The notes beneath the pieces were generated by a model. That model was not told where the DNA came from, ran no database searches, and saw nothing but the letters and a program-made list of their open reading frames with translations. From positions 1 through 64,000 of the forward strand of contig JACRBA010000070.1 of NCBI GenBank assembly GCA_016213265.1: a stretch of DNA of 64,000 bases. Direction: 5' to 3'. Every line of letters starts with the position of its first letter. Position 1 is the stretch's first letter. This document shows, in pieces, positions 41,149 through 49,046 of this stretch. The position numbers and the translations under genes were made by a program. Origin of the DNA: Burkholderiales bacterium (lineage in GTDB: Bacteria; Pseudomonadota; Gammaproteobacteria; Burkholderiales; Burkholderiaceae_C).

Positions 41149-41739
41149 ATGGACCTGAACCAACGCATCGGCCAGCGCGTGAAGCAGCTGCGTGACGCGG
41201 CCGGGCTGTCGCTGGAGTCGCTGGCCGAGGCCAGCGGCGTGAGCCGCAGCAACATCTCGCTCATCGAGCGCGGCCAGAGCAGCCCCACCGCCGTGGTGCT
41301 GGACAAGCTCTCGGGCGCACTCGGCATCACCGTGTTCTCGCTGTTCGAGCCGGCCGACACCCCGCCGGCGCCGCCATCGCCGCTGCTGCGGGTGCAGGAC
41401 CAGCCCCTGTGGCAGGACCCGGCCACCGGCTATGTGCGGCGCAACGTGTCGCCCACGGTGGGCGCGCCGCTGCAGCTGGTGGACGTGTTGTTCCCGGCCG
41501 GCCAGCGCATCGCCTACGACGAGGTGGCGCGGCCCGCGCTCGTGCGGCAGCAGGTGTGGATGATCGATGGCTGCATGGACGTGCGGGTGGGCGACACGCC
41601 GTGGCGCCTGCAGCCCGGTGACTGCCTGGCGATGACGCTGGACCGCGCCATCGTCTTTCACAACCCCGGCCCCGGCACCGCGCGCTACCTCGTGGCGCTG
41701 GTGACGCTGCCGGCGACCGCGCGAAAGGCTTCCGCATGA
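41149..41739 (+). CDS. XRE-family regulator with C-terminal cupin domain
   Basis: A 196-residue protein: an XRE helix-turn-helix (RIGQRVKQLRDAAGLSLESL, EASGVSRSNISLIERGQSSPT) followed by a cupin sensor (QVWMIDGCMDVRVGDTPWRLQPGDCLAM, FHNPG). This layout is found in PuuR/SutR-like regulators of amino acid or small-molecule metabolism. Its stop overlaps the start of the GNAT gene (ATGA), so both are translated together and probably act on related chemistry. Confidence 0.92.
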   Translation: MDLNQRIGQRVKQLRDAAGLSLESLAEASGVSRSNISLIERGQSSPTAVVLDKLSGALGITVFSLFEPADTPPAPPSPLLRVQDQPLWQDPATGYVRRNVSPTVGAPLQLVDVLFPAGQRIAYDEVARPALVRQQVWMIDGCMDVRVGDTPWRLQPGDCLAMTLDRAIVFHNPGPGTARYLVALVTLPATARKASA

Positions 41740-42278
41740 CCGGCCCTGCCCCCGTGGAGATAGACGTCTGCCGCGCCGATGCGGCGCAGGCCCGCGCCTG
41801 GCGCGAGGGCCTGGCCGAGGTGCTGCTGGACTGCGTGACCGGCGGCGCCTCGGTCAGCTTCATGGCCAGCCTGACGCGCGAGCAGGCCCTGGCTTTCTGG
41901 GACGGTGTGGCGTGCGGGGTGGCACGCGGCGAGCGCGCCCTGCTGGTGGCGGTGGACCGGGCCACCGGCGCGCCGGTGGGCACGGCGCAGCTGGTGCTGG
42001 CCATGCCGGACAACCAGCCGCACCGGGCCGACGTGGCCAAGGTGCTGGTGCATCGGCGTGGCCGCCGCCAGGGCGTGGCCGAGCGGATGATGCAGGCGCT
42101 GGAGCAGGTGGCCCGCGAGGCGGGGCGGCACCTGCTGGTGCTCGACACGGTGACGGGCGGCGACGCCGAGCGCCTCTACGCACGCTGCGGGTGGCAGCGC
42201 GTGGGTGAGGTGCCCGGCTACGCCTTACTGCCCGATGGCCGCGTCTGCGGCACCACCTTCTTCTTCAAGCAGCTGTGA
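41736..42278 (+). CDS. GNAT-family N-acetyltransferase
   Basis: A 180-residue acetyl-CoA-dependent acyltransferase. The acetyl-CoA loop is in VHRRGRRQGVAERMMQALEQVAR (the R/Q-x-x-G-x-G/A region), preceded by the strand GTAQLVLAMPDNQPHRADVAKVLV and followed by HLLVLDTVTGGDAERLYARCGWQRVGEVPGYALLPDG, common to small-molecule GNATs. It is translationally coupled to the XRE-cupin regulator. Acceptor substrate unknown. Confidence 0.92.
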   Translation: MTGPAPVEIDVCRADAAQARAWREGLAEVLLDCVTGGASVSFMASLTREQALAFWDGVACGVARGERALLVAVDRATGAPVGTAQLVLAMPDNQPHRADVAKVLVHRRGRRQGVAERMMQALEQVAREAGRHLLVLDTVTGGDAERLYARCGWQRVGEVPGYALLPDGRVCGTTFFFKQL

Positions 42279-42416
42279 CACCAGCGGCCCCACCAGTTCG
42301 TCGGCCACGGCGGGCGAGCTGGCATTGAGTGCGTCGGCCTCGGCCGGCTGCACCAGGGTCATGGCCGTGCTCAGCAGCGCGACGACGACATAGAACGTGG
42401 CAGGCAGGCGGCGCAT
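42225..42416 (-). CDS. Small putative secreted peptide, overlaps the 3' end of the GNAT gene
   Basis: A 63-residue ORF: MRRLPATFYVVVALLSTAMTLVQPAEA looks like a signal peptide, followed by an acidic mature peptide (LVGPLVSQLLEEEGGAADAA). GGAG stands about 9 bases before the ATG, and it lies 44 bases downstream of the BON gene on the same strand, so it may be the last gene of that small operon. Its last 18 codons overlap the GNAT gene antisense, which weakens the case. No family recognised. Confidence 0.45.
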   Translation of the reverse strand: MRRLPATFYVVVALLSTAMTLVQPAEADALNASSPAVADELVGPLVSQLLEEEGGAADAAIGQ

Positions 42417-42460
42417 GGCGGTTCTCCGGCGGGGCGCTGGGTCAGGGCGGGCTCAGCCGC

Positions 42461-42898
42461 TCAGCGGCCCAGCTGCAGGTTGTTGTCCACGCCCTTGACG
42501 CCTTCCACGGCGAGGGCGAGTTCGGTGGCGCGGTCGCGCGCCTGGGCGTCGGGGGCGGTGCCGCTCAGCGCCACGCGGCCCTGCTCGGTGTCCACGTCGA
42601 TCTTCATCGCGCTGAGCTTGGGGTCGCCGGCGAAGGCGGCGTTGACCTTGGCGGTGATGCCCGCGTCGTCCATGGTGTTGCCCATGCCGGCGGCGGCGTT
42701 CTCCACCTTCTCGCCCGCGCGGTCCATGGCGGCGGACGCGTCGGCGCGGGCTTCGGCCGTTTCCTGCTTGGTCTCGGCCACGGCGGCGTCGAGCTTCTCG
42801 CCGGCGGTGCGGTCATCGCGGCTGTCGCAGCCGACGATCATGAAGGCGCTGAGCGCGGCGGCCATCCAGCAGGCGGTGGTGCGGTGGGTGGTGTTCAT
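42461..42898 (-). CDS. BON-domain lipoprotein (OsmY-like)
   Basis: A 145-residue lipoprotein: signal MNTTHRTTACWMAAALSAFMIVGC with lipobox IVGC. An Ala/Glu-rich helical spacer with repeated AGEKLDAAVAE/AGEKVENAAAG follows, then a BON domain (DDAGITAKVNAAFAGDPKLSAMKIDVDTEQGRVALSGTAPD...AVEGVKGVDNNL). BON proteins bind phospholipid and respond to osmotic or envelope stress in other bacteria. It is third in the minus-strand set DUF1328-DUF883-BON. Confidence 0.92.
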   Translation of the reverse strand: MNTTHRTTACWMAAALSAFMIVGCDSRDDRTAGEKLDAAVAETKQETAEARADASAAMDRAGEKVENAAAGMGNTMDDAGITAKVNAAFAGDPKLSAMKIDVDTEQGRVALSGTAPDAQARDRATELALAVEGVKGVDNNLQLGR

Positions 42899-42992
42899 GG
42901 CAGGTCCTCTCGTGTGTGTGAAGCGCGGGGAGCGGGCCGGTGGGCCCGTGCCGGTCGCGGGGGGTGGGTGGCGGGTGTTCGGTGGCGCGTGG

Positions 42993-43370
42993 TCAGTAGC
43001 GCGTGGTGTGCCGCGAGCGCGACAGCCAGCCGGCCAGCAGCGCCACGGCGGCGCCGGCGGCCACGGCGATCAGCAGCGACTTCACCGGCTCGTTGGACAC
43101 GTAGCCCAGCGTGCGGTCGCGGGCCAGGTGGGCGCTGTCGCTGACGCGGTGGCCGGCCTCGCGGGCGCGGTCCACCCCGCGGCGGGTGATGGCCTCCATC
43201 TGTGCCGCGGCCCGGCTGAAGGCGTTGGGCGCGGCGTGCAGCAGGTCGTCGGCACCGTGGTGCAGCGAATCCACGGCGGCGTGCATGCGGTCGCGGGCAT
43301 GGTCGGCGCGTTCGGCCAGCCGTTCGGCAACGGCCTGGGCGGTGTCATGGGCGGAAGCGGTCTTTTGCAT
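42993..43370 (-). CDS. DUF883/ElaB-like membrane-anchored protein
   Basis: A 125-residue protein: a long charged amphipathic helical region (AQAVAERLAERADHARDRMHAAVDSLHHG) followed by a single C-terminal membrane helix (SLLIAVAAGAAVALLAGWLSR) and basic end. This tail-anchored plan fits the DUF883/ElaB/YqjD family, inner-membrane proteins induced in stationary phase that can bind ribosomes. It lies between the DUF1328 and BON genes, same strand. Confidence 0.85.
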   Translation of the reverse strand: MQKTASAHDTAQAVAERLAERADHARDRMHAAVDSLHHGADDLLHAAPNAFSRAAAQMEAITRRGVDRAREAGHRVSDSAHLARDRTLGYVSNEPVKSLLIAVAAGAAVALLAGWLSRSRHTTRY

Positions 43371-43418
43371 GGTGGTTCCTTCGTCGTTGGGAGCGAGCGG
43401 AGCGGGGAGACGCTGCCG

Positions 43419-43583
43419 TCAGGGACGGCGCATGCGGCCCCACAGGAACGACGCCACGGCCATCACCACGAAGACGATAGCCAGGACCTTGGCGATGCTG
43501 GCGGCACCGGCGGCGAGGCCCCCGAAGCCGAGCAGCGCCGCGATCAGCGCGATGACGAGAAAGACGACGGCGTAATGCAGCAT
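43419..43583 (-). CDS. DUF1328 (YtjA-type) small membrane protein
   Basis: A 54-residue protein, [46 protein letters not shown], two membrane helices with the conserved GFGG and AxxAK features of DUF1328, ending WGRMRRP. The ORF-track frame begins far upstream of the true ATG at 43583. It is the first gene of the small envelope-stress operon; its upstream region carries GTGTCCTACC (minus strand, 43707-43716). Confidence 0.9.
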   Translation of the reverse strand: MLHYAVVFLVIALIAALLGFGGLAAGAASIAKVLAIVFVVMAVASFLWGRMRRP

Positions 43584-43706
43584 GGCGTGCTCCTGATGGT
43601 TGACACGGCATCTGTCGTGCCGCGATGGAAGCCACTGTAGAAACGCGCGCTGCGGGCGGGCAGCGGTGCAGGGCGCGGACGCATGTAGTCGGCCCGTGCG
43701 TTGCCG

Positions 43707-43716
43707 GGTAGGACAC
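43707..43716 (-). promoter_or_regulatory. TGTCCTAC-type motif upstream of the DUF1328 operon
   Basis: GTGTCCTACC on the minus strand, 124 bases before DUF1328, paired with GCGTAGGCGG immediately upstream. Same family as the motifs at 18854, 41029, 48983 and 52057. Confidence 0.4.
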
Positions 43717-43719
43717 CGC

Positions 43720-45111
43720 CTACGCGGCGGCCGTGTCCGCGGTGTCGCCACTGGCCATGGGCAGCCACGCCGTCAGCGTGGTGCCCTGGCCGGGGGTGGA
43801 GGCCACATCCAGCCGCCCCCGCTCGGCCTCGACGCGAAAGCGCATGCCCAGCAGGCCGTGGCTGCCGCGCAGCGTGCGGCTCACGCGAAAGCCCACGCCG
43901 TCGTCGCTCACCTGCACCCGCGCCTCGTCGCCCTCGGCCGCGAGCTGCACCCGCACCTGCCGCGCCTGCGCGTACTTGGCGATGTTGGTGAGCGATTCCT
44001 GCACCAGGCGGAACACCACCAGGTCGGCCCCCGGGGGCAGCCGCACCGGCTCGAACTCGGTGTGGATCGGCAGGCCCATGCGCTCGGCGGATTCGCTGCA
44101 CAGGATCTCCAGTGCGGGCACCAGACCCAGGCTGTTGAGCGTGGACGGGCGCAGGTCCTCGATGATCCGGCGCTTGAGCGCGATGCCGCTGTTCAGCGCC
44201 TCCACCAGGTGCGCGAGGCGGGGCTGCAGGTCGGGCGCGGCCTGCAGCAGGCGCGGGCGGATGCGTGCCACGTCGAGCTTGGCGGCGGTGAGCAGGGCGC
44301 CCAGCTCATCGTGCAGCTCACGGGCCAGGCGGGCGCGTTCGTCCTCGCGGGCGGTCTGCAGGTGACGGGCCAGCTCGGTGAGGTCGGCGGTGCGCTCGCT
44401 CACCTCGCGCTCGAGCCGGTCACGCTCCGCCTGCACCTCGGCCTGGCGCTCGGCCAGCTGCAGGTCCAGCTGACGCTCCTTGCGCAGGAAGGCCGCCAGC
44501 ACGATGAGCCCGAGCGCGGTGAGGCCCGCCACGCCGAGGCGGTGCCACAGCAGGGTGTCATACACGCCGGCCTGGGACTCGGCGCTGGCCAGGGTCTGCT
44601 CGCGCAGCAGGGCGTCCACCTCGCGCCGCAGCTGGTCCATCTGGTCACGGCCGATGCCGGTGCGCACCATCTCCAGCGCGGTCTCGCGCGAGCCGCTGGC
44701 GTCCAGCCGCAGCACCTCCTCCATCTCGCTGAGCTTGGCCATCACCAGCGCCGAGATGCGGCGGCGGTGCACCTCGGCGGCGGCGTCCCCGTTCTCGCGG
44801 TACAGCGTTTCCAGGCGGGTGAGCCCGTCGAACACGTCGGCGCGGGCCGACTGGTAGGGCGCCAGGTACTCCGGGCCGCGGGTGAGCAGGTAGCCCCGTT
44901 CGCCCGATTCGGCGTCGGTCACGCGGCGCAGCACGCGCAGCAGCTCGAAGCGGGCCTGGTCCATGGACGACAGGCGGGCCAGCCGCGAGCTGGCGCCGTG
45001 GTAGGCCAGCTCGCTCACGGCGATGAGCAGGCCGGCCACCAGCGCGGCCAGCGGCAGGGCAAGCACCTTGTAGCGGCGGCGCTCGAGCCAGGAGGGGATG
45101 CGGGATGCCAT
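43720..45111 (-). CDS. CHASE3-containing sensor histidine kinase (NarX/DegS type)
   Basis: A 463-residue kinase. Two membrane helices ([40 protein letters not shown]) flank a periplasmic CHASE3-type helical sensor with the signature [18 protein letters not shown]. The cytoplasmic part has the HisKA_3 phosphoacceptor ([16 protein letters not shown], the first His), then HATPase boxes ([38 protein letters not shown]). It is divergent from a NarL-type regulator 90 bases away, its obvious partner. Confidence 0.94.
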   Translation of the reverse strand: MASRIPSWLERRRYKVLALPLAALVAGLLIAVSELAYHGASSRLARLSSMDQARFELLRVLRRVTDAESGERGYLLTRGPEYLAPYQSARADVFDGLTRLETLYRENGDAAAEVHRRRISALVMAKLSEMEEVLRLDASGSRETALEMVRTGIGRDQMDQLRREVDALLREQTLASAESQAGVYDTLLWHRLGVAGLTALGLIVLAAFLRKERQLDLQLAERQAEVQAERDRLEREVSERTADLTELARHLQTAREDERARLARELHDELGALLTAAKLDVARIRPRLLQAAPDLQPRLAHLVEALNSGIALKRRIIEDLRPSTLNSLGLVPALEILCSESAERMGLPIHTEFEPVRLPPGADLVVFRLVQESLTNIAKYAQARQVRVQLAAEGDEARVQVSDDGVGFRVSRTLRGSHGLLGMRFRVEAERGRLDVASTPGQGTTLTAWLPMASGDTADTAAA

Positions 45112-45201
45112 GGCGGCGCCGCAGGGCAAACGGCGCGCCCGGTCGGGCACGACGCTTGCCGAGGGGCCCCCAGCTTTTTCGCCAACCGCACAGGGCTTGC
45201 C

Positions 45202-45834
45202 ATGATCAGAGTCGGCATCGTCGATGACCACGTCATCGTCCGCACAGGGCTGCGTCAGTTTCTTTCCGAGCAGGTGGACCTGCGCGTCACCGGCGAGGCG
45301 GCCAACGGGCGCGAGGCGCTCGACCTCGTGCGCAAGGGCGAGGTGGACGTGCTGGTGATGGACCTGTCCATGCCCGACCAGAGCGGTGTGGATGCGCTGG
45401 CGGCGATCAAGGCCCGCGAACCGGACTTGCCGGTGTTGATCCTCTCGGGCTTTCCCGAGGCGCACTACGCCACCACGCTGCTGCGCCAGGGGGCCAGCGG
45501 CTACCTGAACAAGGAATGCGACCCGGAGGAGATCGTCAGCGCCATCCGCACCGTCTACCGCGGGCGCAAGTACATCACCCCGGCCGTGGCCGAGCTGCTG
45601 GCCGACACGCTGGGCGGCAACCCCGACAAGCTGCCGCACGAGCAGCTGTCGGAGCGGGAGTTCCAGGTGTTCCTGCGCCTGGCCAAGGGCGAGACCATCG
45701 GCCACATGGCCGATTCGATGGCCCTGTCGGTGAAGACCGTGAGCACCTACCGCACGCGGGTGATGGAGAAGATGAAGCTCAGCTCCAACAGCGACCTGAC
45801 CTACTACGCGCTGAAGAACGGCCTCATCCAGTGA
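45202..45834 (+). CDS. NarL/FixJ-type response regulator
   Basis: A 210-residue protein: a receiver domain with acidic pocket (IVDDHVIV), phospho-acceptor Asp in VLVMDLSMPDQSG, conserved Thr/Ser (LILSGF) and Lys (YLNKEC), then a LuxR-type helix-turn-helix (LSEREFQVFLRLAKGETIGH, SVKTVSTYRTRVMEKMKL). It pairs with the divergent CHASE3 kinase. Its C-terminus overlaps the orphan receiver gene by 11 bases on the opposite strand. Confidence 0.95.
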   Translation: MIRVGIVDDHVIVRTGLRQFLSEQVDLRVTGEAANGREALDLVRKGEVDVLVMDLSMPDQSGVDALAAIKAREPDLPVLILSGFPEAHYATTLLRQGASGYLNKECDPEEIVSAIRTVYRGRKYITPAVAELLADTLGGNPDKLPHEQLSEREFQVFLRLAKGETIGHMADSMALSVKTVSTYRTRVMEKMKLSSNSDLTYYALKNGLIQ

Positions 45835-46276
45835 GGCCCGCCGGGCCCGAGCCCAGCGATTCGCAGTAGGCGATCAGCTCTTCCAGCTCGGCCGACTTGT
45901 CGAACACGCGGTCGGCGCCCAGCTCGGCGCAGCGCTTGCGCATGTCGGGCGTGGCGTAGTTGGTGAGCACGACCAGGCGCGTGCCAGGCCGGCGCTGGCG
46001 CGCCTGGCGCAGCACCTCCAGGCCCGTGCCCTGGCGCAGGAAGATGTCGATGATCATCAGGTCGCAGGCGGCCGCGTCCTCGTGCAGCCACTGCACGGCG
46101 CTGCGCTCGTCCTCGGCCGTGCCCACCACCTCCACGCCCAGCATCTCCTCCAGCGTGGCCACGAGGTTCTGCCGGATCACCGGGCTGTCTTCGACGAGGA
46201 AGCAGCGCAGGGCGGTCGCCGCGCGCGGTGGCGCGAAGGCGGCGATGTCGACGCGGGCGGGCGGTGTCGAGGACAT
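45824..46276 (-). CDS. Stand-alone receiver (CheY-like) protein
   Basis: A 150-residue single receiver domain: acidic pocket FLVEDSPVIRQNL, phospho-acceptor Asp in MIIDIFLRQGTGLEVL, VLTNYATPDM and Lys in FDKSAELEEL. No output domain. Start uncertain: ATG 46276 or ATG 46324 (MPIIDRTPSLP), neither with a good ribosome site; a longer N-terminus is unlikely. It lies tail-to-tail against the NarL regulator and may tune or receive phosphate from the same kinase (inference). Confidence 0.85.
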   Translation of the reverse strand: MSSTPPARVDIAAFAPPRAATALRCFLVEDSPVIRQNLVATLEEMLGVEVVGTAEDERSAVQWLHEDAAACDLMIIDIFLRQGTGLEVLRQARQRRPGTRLVVLTNYATPDMRKRCAELGADRVFDKSAELEELIAYCESLGSGPAGLTG

Positions 46277-46363
46277 GGGAACGGGGCGTCGCGGCAGCGA
46301 GGGGGTGCGGTCGATTATGGGCATGGTGCGCGGAAGTGAGGCGTGCGTGCAAGCGTGAGATTG

Positions 46364-46373
46364 CTGTCGGACG
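46364..46373 (-). promoter_or_regulatory. TGTCCGA-type motif upstream of the orphan receiver
   Basis: CGTCCGACAG on the minus strand, 88 bases before the receiver ATG at 46276, with TCCTACG three bases beyond. The site abuts the 3' end of the AsmA gene. Confidence 0.35.
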
Positions 46374-46377
46374 ATTC

Positions 46378-48474
46378 CTACGCGCCCGGGCGGCCACGGG
46401 TGCCGCCCGATGCGGCCGATGCGCCCGACGCCGCCGGCGTGGCGCCCAGCCGGGCGGCGAGCGCGCGGCAACCGGCCGCCCGCTCTTCGGCGGCGTCACT
46501 GCCCGGGTCCACCAGCGGCAGCAGGGCGGCCAGCGGGTTCACCAGGCCCAGCAGCACGGCCGGCACGATGCGCCGCGCCAGTGGGCCCTTGTCGAGCGCG
46601 AGCTCGGGGTCGGCCAGCGTGCCGCGCACGTGCACGGGCGTGCGCAGAGCCAGCGGGCTGAAGTCGCGCGGTGCCGAGCGCAGGGTGAGGTCGAGCGACT
46701 CCTGCGCCAGCGACAGCTGCCCCGTGGCCCAGAGCGTGGAGTCGGACGCGTCCACCACCAGCAGCCGAGGCACCACCACGCCGCGCTGCACGCGCAGGTC
46801 GGCCGCGCCGCAGCGCACGGGCAGCGACTCATCGCCGCGCAGCACCACGCCCACCGCCTGGGCGACGTCGATGCCGGCGCCCTCCACGACCAGATGCGAC
46901 AGGGTGCCGCGTGTCCACAGCAGCCGCGCCTCACCCTGGGCCTGCGACAGCAGCTGGGCGATGGAGCGCCCCGGGCCTTCCAGTGCCACCCGGGCATCCA
47001 GCTCGCCCGTCAGGTAGGGCGGCTGACCGCCTTCACGCGGCTGCGCGATCCACTCTTCCAGCCGCAGGTCGCGGGCGCGCAGGTCCATGGCCCAGTGGGC
47101 CTGGGGCGAGCGGCTGTCCAGCGTGATGCGGCCGGTGACGCGGCCGCGCGCCAGCGTGGCGTCCAGCTCGTCGAGCGAGAGCACGCGGTCGGTCAGGCGC
47201 AGCCGGCCGCGCACGGGCTGCAGCGCCTGCAGGCGCGGGTGGCCCAGCTCCAGCCGGCCGAGGGCGATGCGCACGTCGGCCTCCATCGCGGCCAGCGAGG
47301 GCAGGTCCAGCGGCCGGTCGGGCAGCACGCGGCCGGTGCCGCGTTCGTCGGCGCGCGTGTCCGACCGCTCGTTCGCCTGGGCCTTGGCGGCCACAGGGGG
47401 CTCGCCCGGCGCGGGCGTGGTGCCGATCGCCGGGCCCAGGTCCTGCAGCACCAGCGCGGATCCGCGCAGCTCGCCCGTGAGCACGGGCACCGCGCCGGGG
47501 CGACGTTCGAAGACGAACTCGCCCGCGAGCTGGCTGCGGCCGATGCGGGCGCTGTCCACGGCCGTGGTCCAGCGCTCGCCGCGGCGCACCAGTTGCCCGG
47601 TCATGGTGAAAGAGGGGGTGGTGGGCAGGGTCACGCCCAGCGGCTCGCCCACCGCGGCCAGCGACGGCCCGCTGAGCCGGTAGCGGCCGTCCAGCGCCGC
47701 GAGCGAGGGCAGGCGGTCCACCTGGCCCTCGAAGCGCAGCGCGGCCCGGCCGGCCTCGCCCTCCAGCCGCAGCGGCACCGGGGGCAGCTCGCGCAGGTCG
47801 AGGTCGGCCATCACCGGGCCCGTGGTCAGCTGCACCTGCAGCGGCGCATCGCGGTAGCGGCCCTTGGCGTTGGCGCGCCAGCCGGGCTGGCCCTGCCAGG
47901 TGTCGGCCAGGTAGGCGAAGCGGCCTTCCAGCTGCACGGCGGCCGCGGCATCGGCCAGGCGCAGGCGGCCGTCGCGCACCTGCAGCGACTCGAACTGCAC
48001 CCCGGCGATGGCCGGCGCGCCACTTTCCGCGGCGCGGCTGCCCTCACCGAAGTGCCAGCTCGCGCGCCCGTCGGCGCGGCGCTCGAGCTCGAACGCCAGG
48101 CCGTCGGCCTGCAGCGAGGCCACGCGCAGGGGCTGGCCGTCCCGCGCCGCCAGCAGGTCGCGCCAGCGCAGCCGCAGGTCCACATGGCGCGCCTGCATCA
48201 CCGGGCCCAGGCGGCTCCAGTCGGCATTGGCCACCTGCAGGGCATCCACACGCAGGTGCGGGCCACCCAGCAGCCGCAGGTGAAAGCCGGCGGCGCGCGA
48301 CGTGCCCGCCTCACCGGCGCCGAACTCGACCGCCCGCGCCAGCCGGCCGGACAGCCAGCGCTCGGCGGGCCCGGCCAGGAAGGGCCAGCCCCGCCATTCC
48401 GCCACGCCCACCGCGCCGACCAGCAGCGCCAGGCCGGCAAGCGCGAAGGCGGCGCCGCGCCTCAGGCGTGCCAT
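46378..48474 (-). CDS. AsmA-family envelope protein
   Basis: A 698-residue protein with an N-terminal membrane anchor (AAFALAGLALLVGAVGVAEW) and a long periplasmic body of beta-strand repeats. The middle includes DLDLRELPPVPLRLEGEAGRAALRFEGQV and the AsmA C-terminal region (RDLRLEEWIAQP, LTGELDARVALEGPGRSIAQLL, GTLSHLVVEGAGIDVAQAVG, VRGTLADPELALDKGPLARR). Members of this VPS13-like group are linked to phospholipid transport to the outer membrane. The C-terminal 30 residues are Ala/Gly-rich. Confidence 0.92.
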   Translation of the reverse strand: MARLRRGAAFALAGLALLVGAVGVAEWRGWPFLAGPAERWLSGRLARAVEFGAGEAGTSRAAGFHLRLLGGPHLRVDALQVANADWSRLGPVMQARHVDLRLRWRDLLAARDGQPLRVASLQADGLAFELERRADGRASWHFGEGSRAAESGAPAIAGVQFESLQVRDGRLRLADAAAAVQLEGRFAYLADTWQGQPGWRANAKGRYRDAPLQVQLTTGPVMADLDLRELPPVPLRLEGEAGRAALRFEGQVDRLPSLAALDGRYRLSGPSLAAVGEPLGVTLPTTPSFTMTGQLVRRGERWTTAVDSARIGRSQLAGEFVFERRPGAVPVLTGELRGSALVLQDLGPAIGTTPAPGEPPVAAKAQANERSDTRADERGTGRVLPDRPLDLPSLAAMEADVRIALGRLELGHPRLQALQPVRGRLRLTDRVLSLDELDATLARGRVTGRITLDSRSPQAHWAMDLRARDLRLEEWIAQPREGGQPPYLTGELDARVALEGPGRSIAQLLSQAQGEARLLWTRGTLSHLVVEGAGIDVAQAVGVVLRGDESLPVRCGAADLRVQRGVVVPRLLVVDASDSTLWATGQLSLAQESLDLTLRSAPRDFSPLALRTPVHVRGTLADPELALDKGPLARRIVPAVLLGLVNPLAALLPLVDPGSDAAEERAAGCRALAARLGATPAASGASAASGGTRGRPGA

Positions 48475-48490
48475 GGTGGCGCCCTCGACT

Positions 48491-48910
48491 TCAGCGGCCC
48501 ACGTTGGGGTGGCGGTCGTGGCGGTTCTTCACGCCATCGCCGTCGCGGTCACGGTCCCAGGCGTTGGCCACGCCATCGTGGTCCTTGTCGTGGCGTGCCC
48601 AACGGCCGGCGGTGAAGACCCATTGGCCGTTGCGCTGCACCCAGCGCGGCTGCTGGTAGACATAGCCCGCGCGCACCGGCTGGAAGCTGCCGGCCACCCA
48701 CACATGCTGGTTGCCGCGCCAGGCCCAGTAGCCGGGCGCCCACACGTAGCCAGGCCGCGGCGGCGGCACGGCTTCGTAGCGCGGCGCGGGCGGGGGCACA
48801 CGCAGCACCAGGTCCACGTCCACGTCGGCGGCGGCGGGCAGGCTCAAGGAGGCCAGGGGCGCCGCCACGGCCAGGGCGAGGGGCAGCGCGAGCAGTCGGT
48901 TGCGGGGCAT
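48491..48910 (-). CDS. Exported YXWGXW-type protein with calcium-repeat tail
   Basis: A 139-residue protein: signal peptide (MPRNRLLALPLALAVAAPLASLSLPAAA), then two YXWGXW-like units (RPGYVWAPGYWAWRGNQHVWV; RWVQRNGQWVFTAGRW), then a thrombospondin type-3-like Asp tail (HDKDHDGVANAWDRDRDGDG) similar to the lipoprotein at 18972. The domain combination is notable. The ATG has AAAGGACC upstream. The TGTCCGA-type motif occurs 73 bases before it. Envelope location expected. Confidence 0.87.
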   Translation of the reverse strand: MPRNRLLALPLALAVAAPLASLSLPAAADVDVDLVLRVPPPAPRYEAVPPPRPGYVWAPGYWAWRGNQHVWVAGSFQPVRAGYVYQQPRWVQRNGQWVFTAGRWARHDKDHDGVANAWDRDRDGDGVKNRHDRHPNVGR

Positions 48911-48982
48911 GGTCGGTCCTTTCGATGCCCGCCGTGGGGGCGGGCCATGCCGACATGCTGGCCGAGCGGCCGGCCAGGGGCC

Positions 48983-48991
48983 ATCGGACAC
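48983..48991 (-). promoter_or_regulatory. TGTCCGA-type motif upstream of the YXWGXW gene
   Basis: GTGTCCGAT on the minus strand, with GCCTACACGG a short distance upstream. Fits the recurring motif set. Confidence 0.35.
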
Positions 48992-49046
48992 CGGGGCGTC
49001 ACCGTGTAGGCCGATGCCTGCACGCCCCGCGCGGCGCGCCGCCGCG

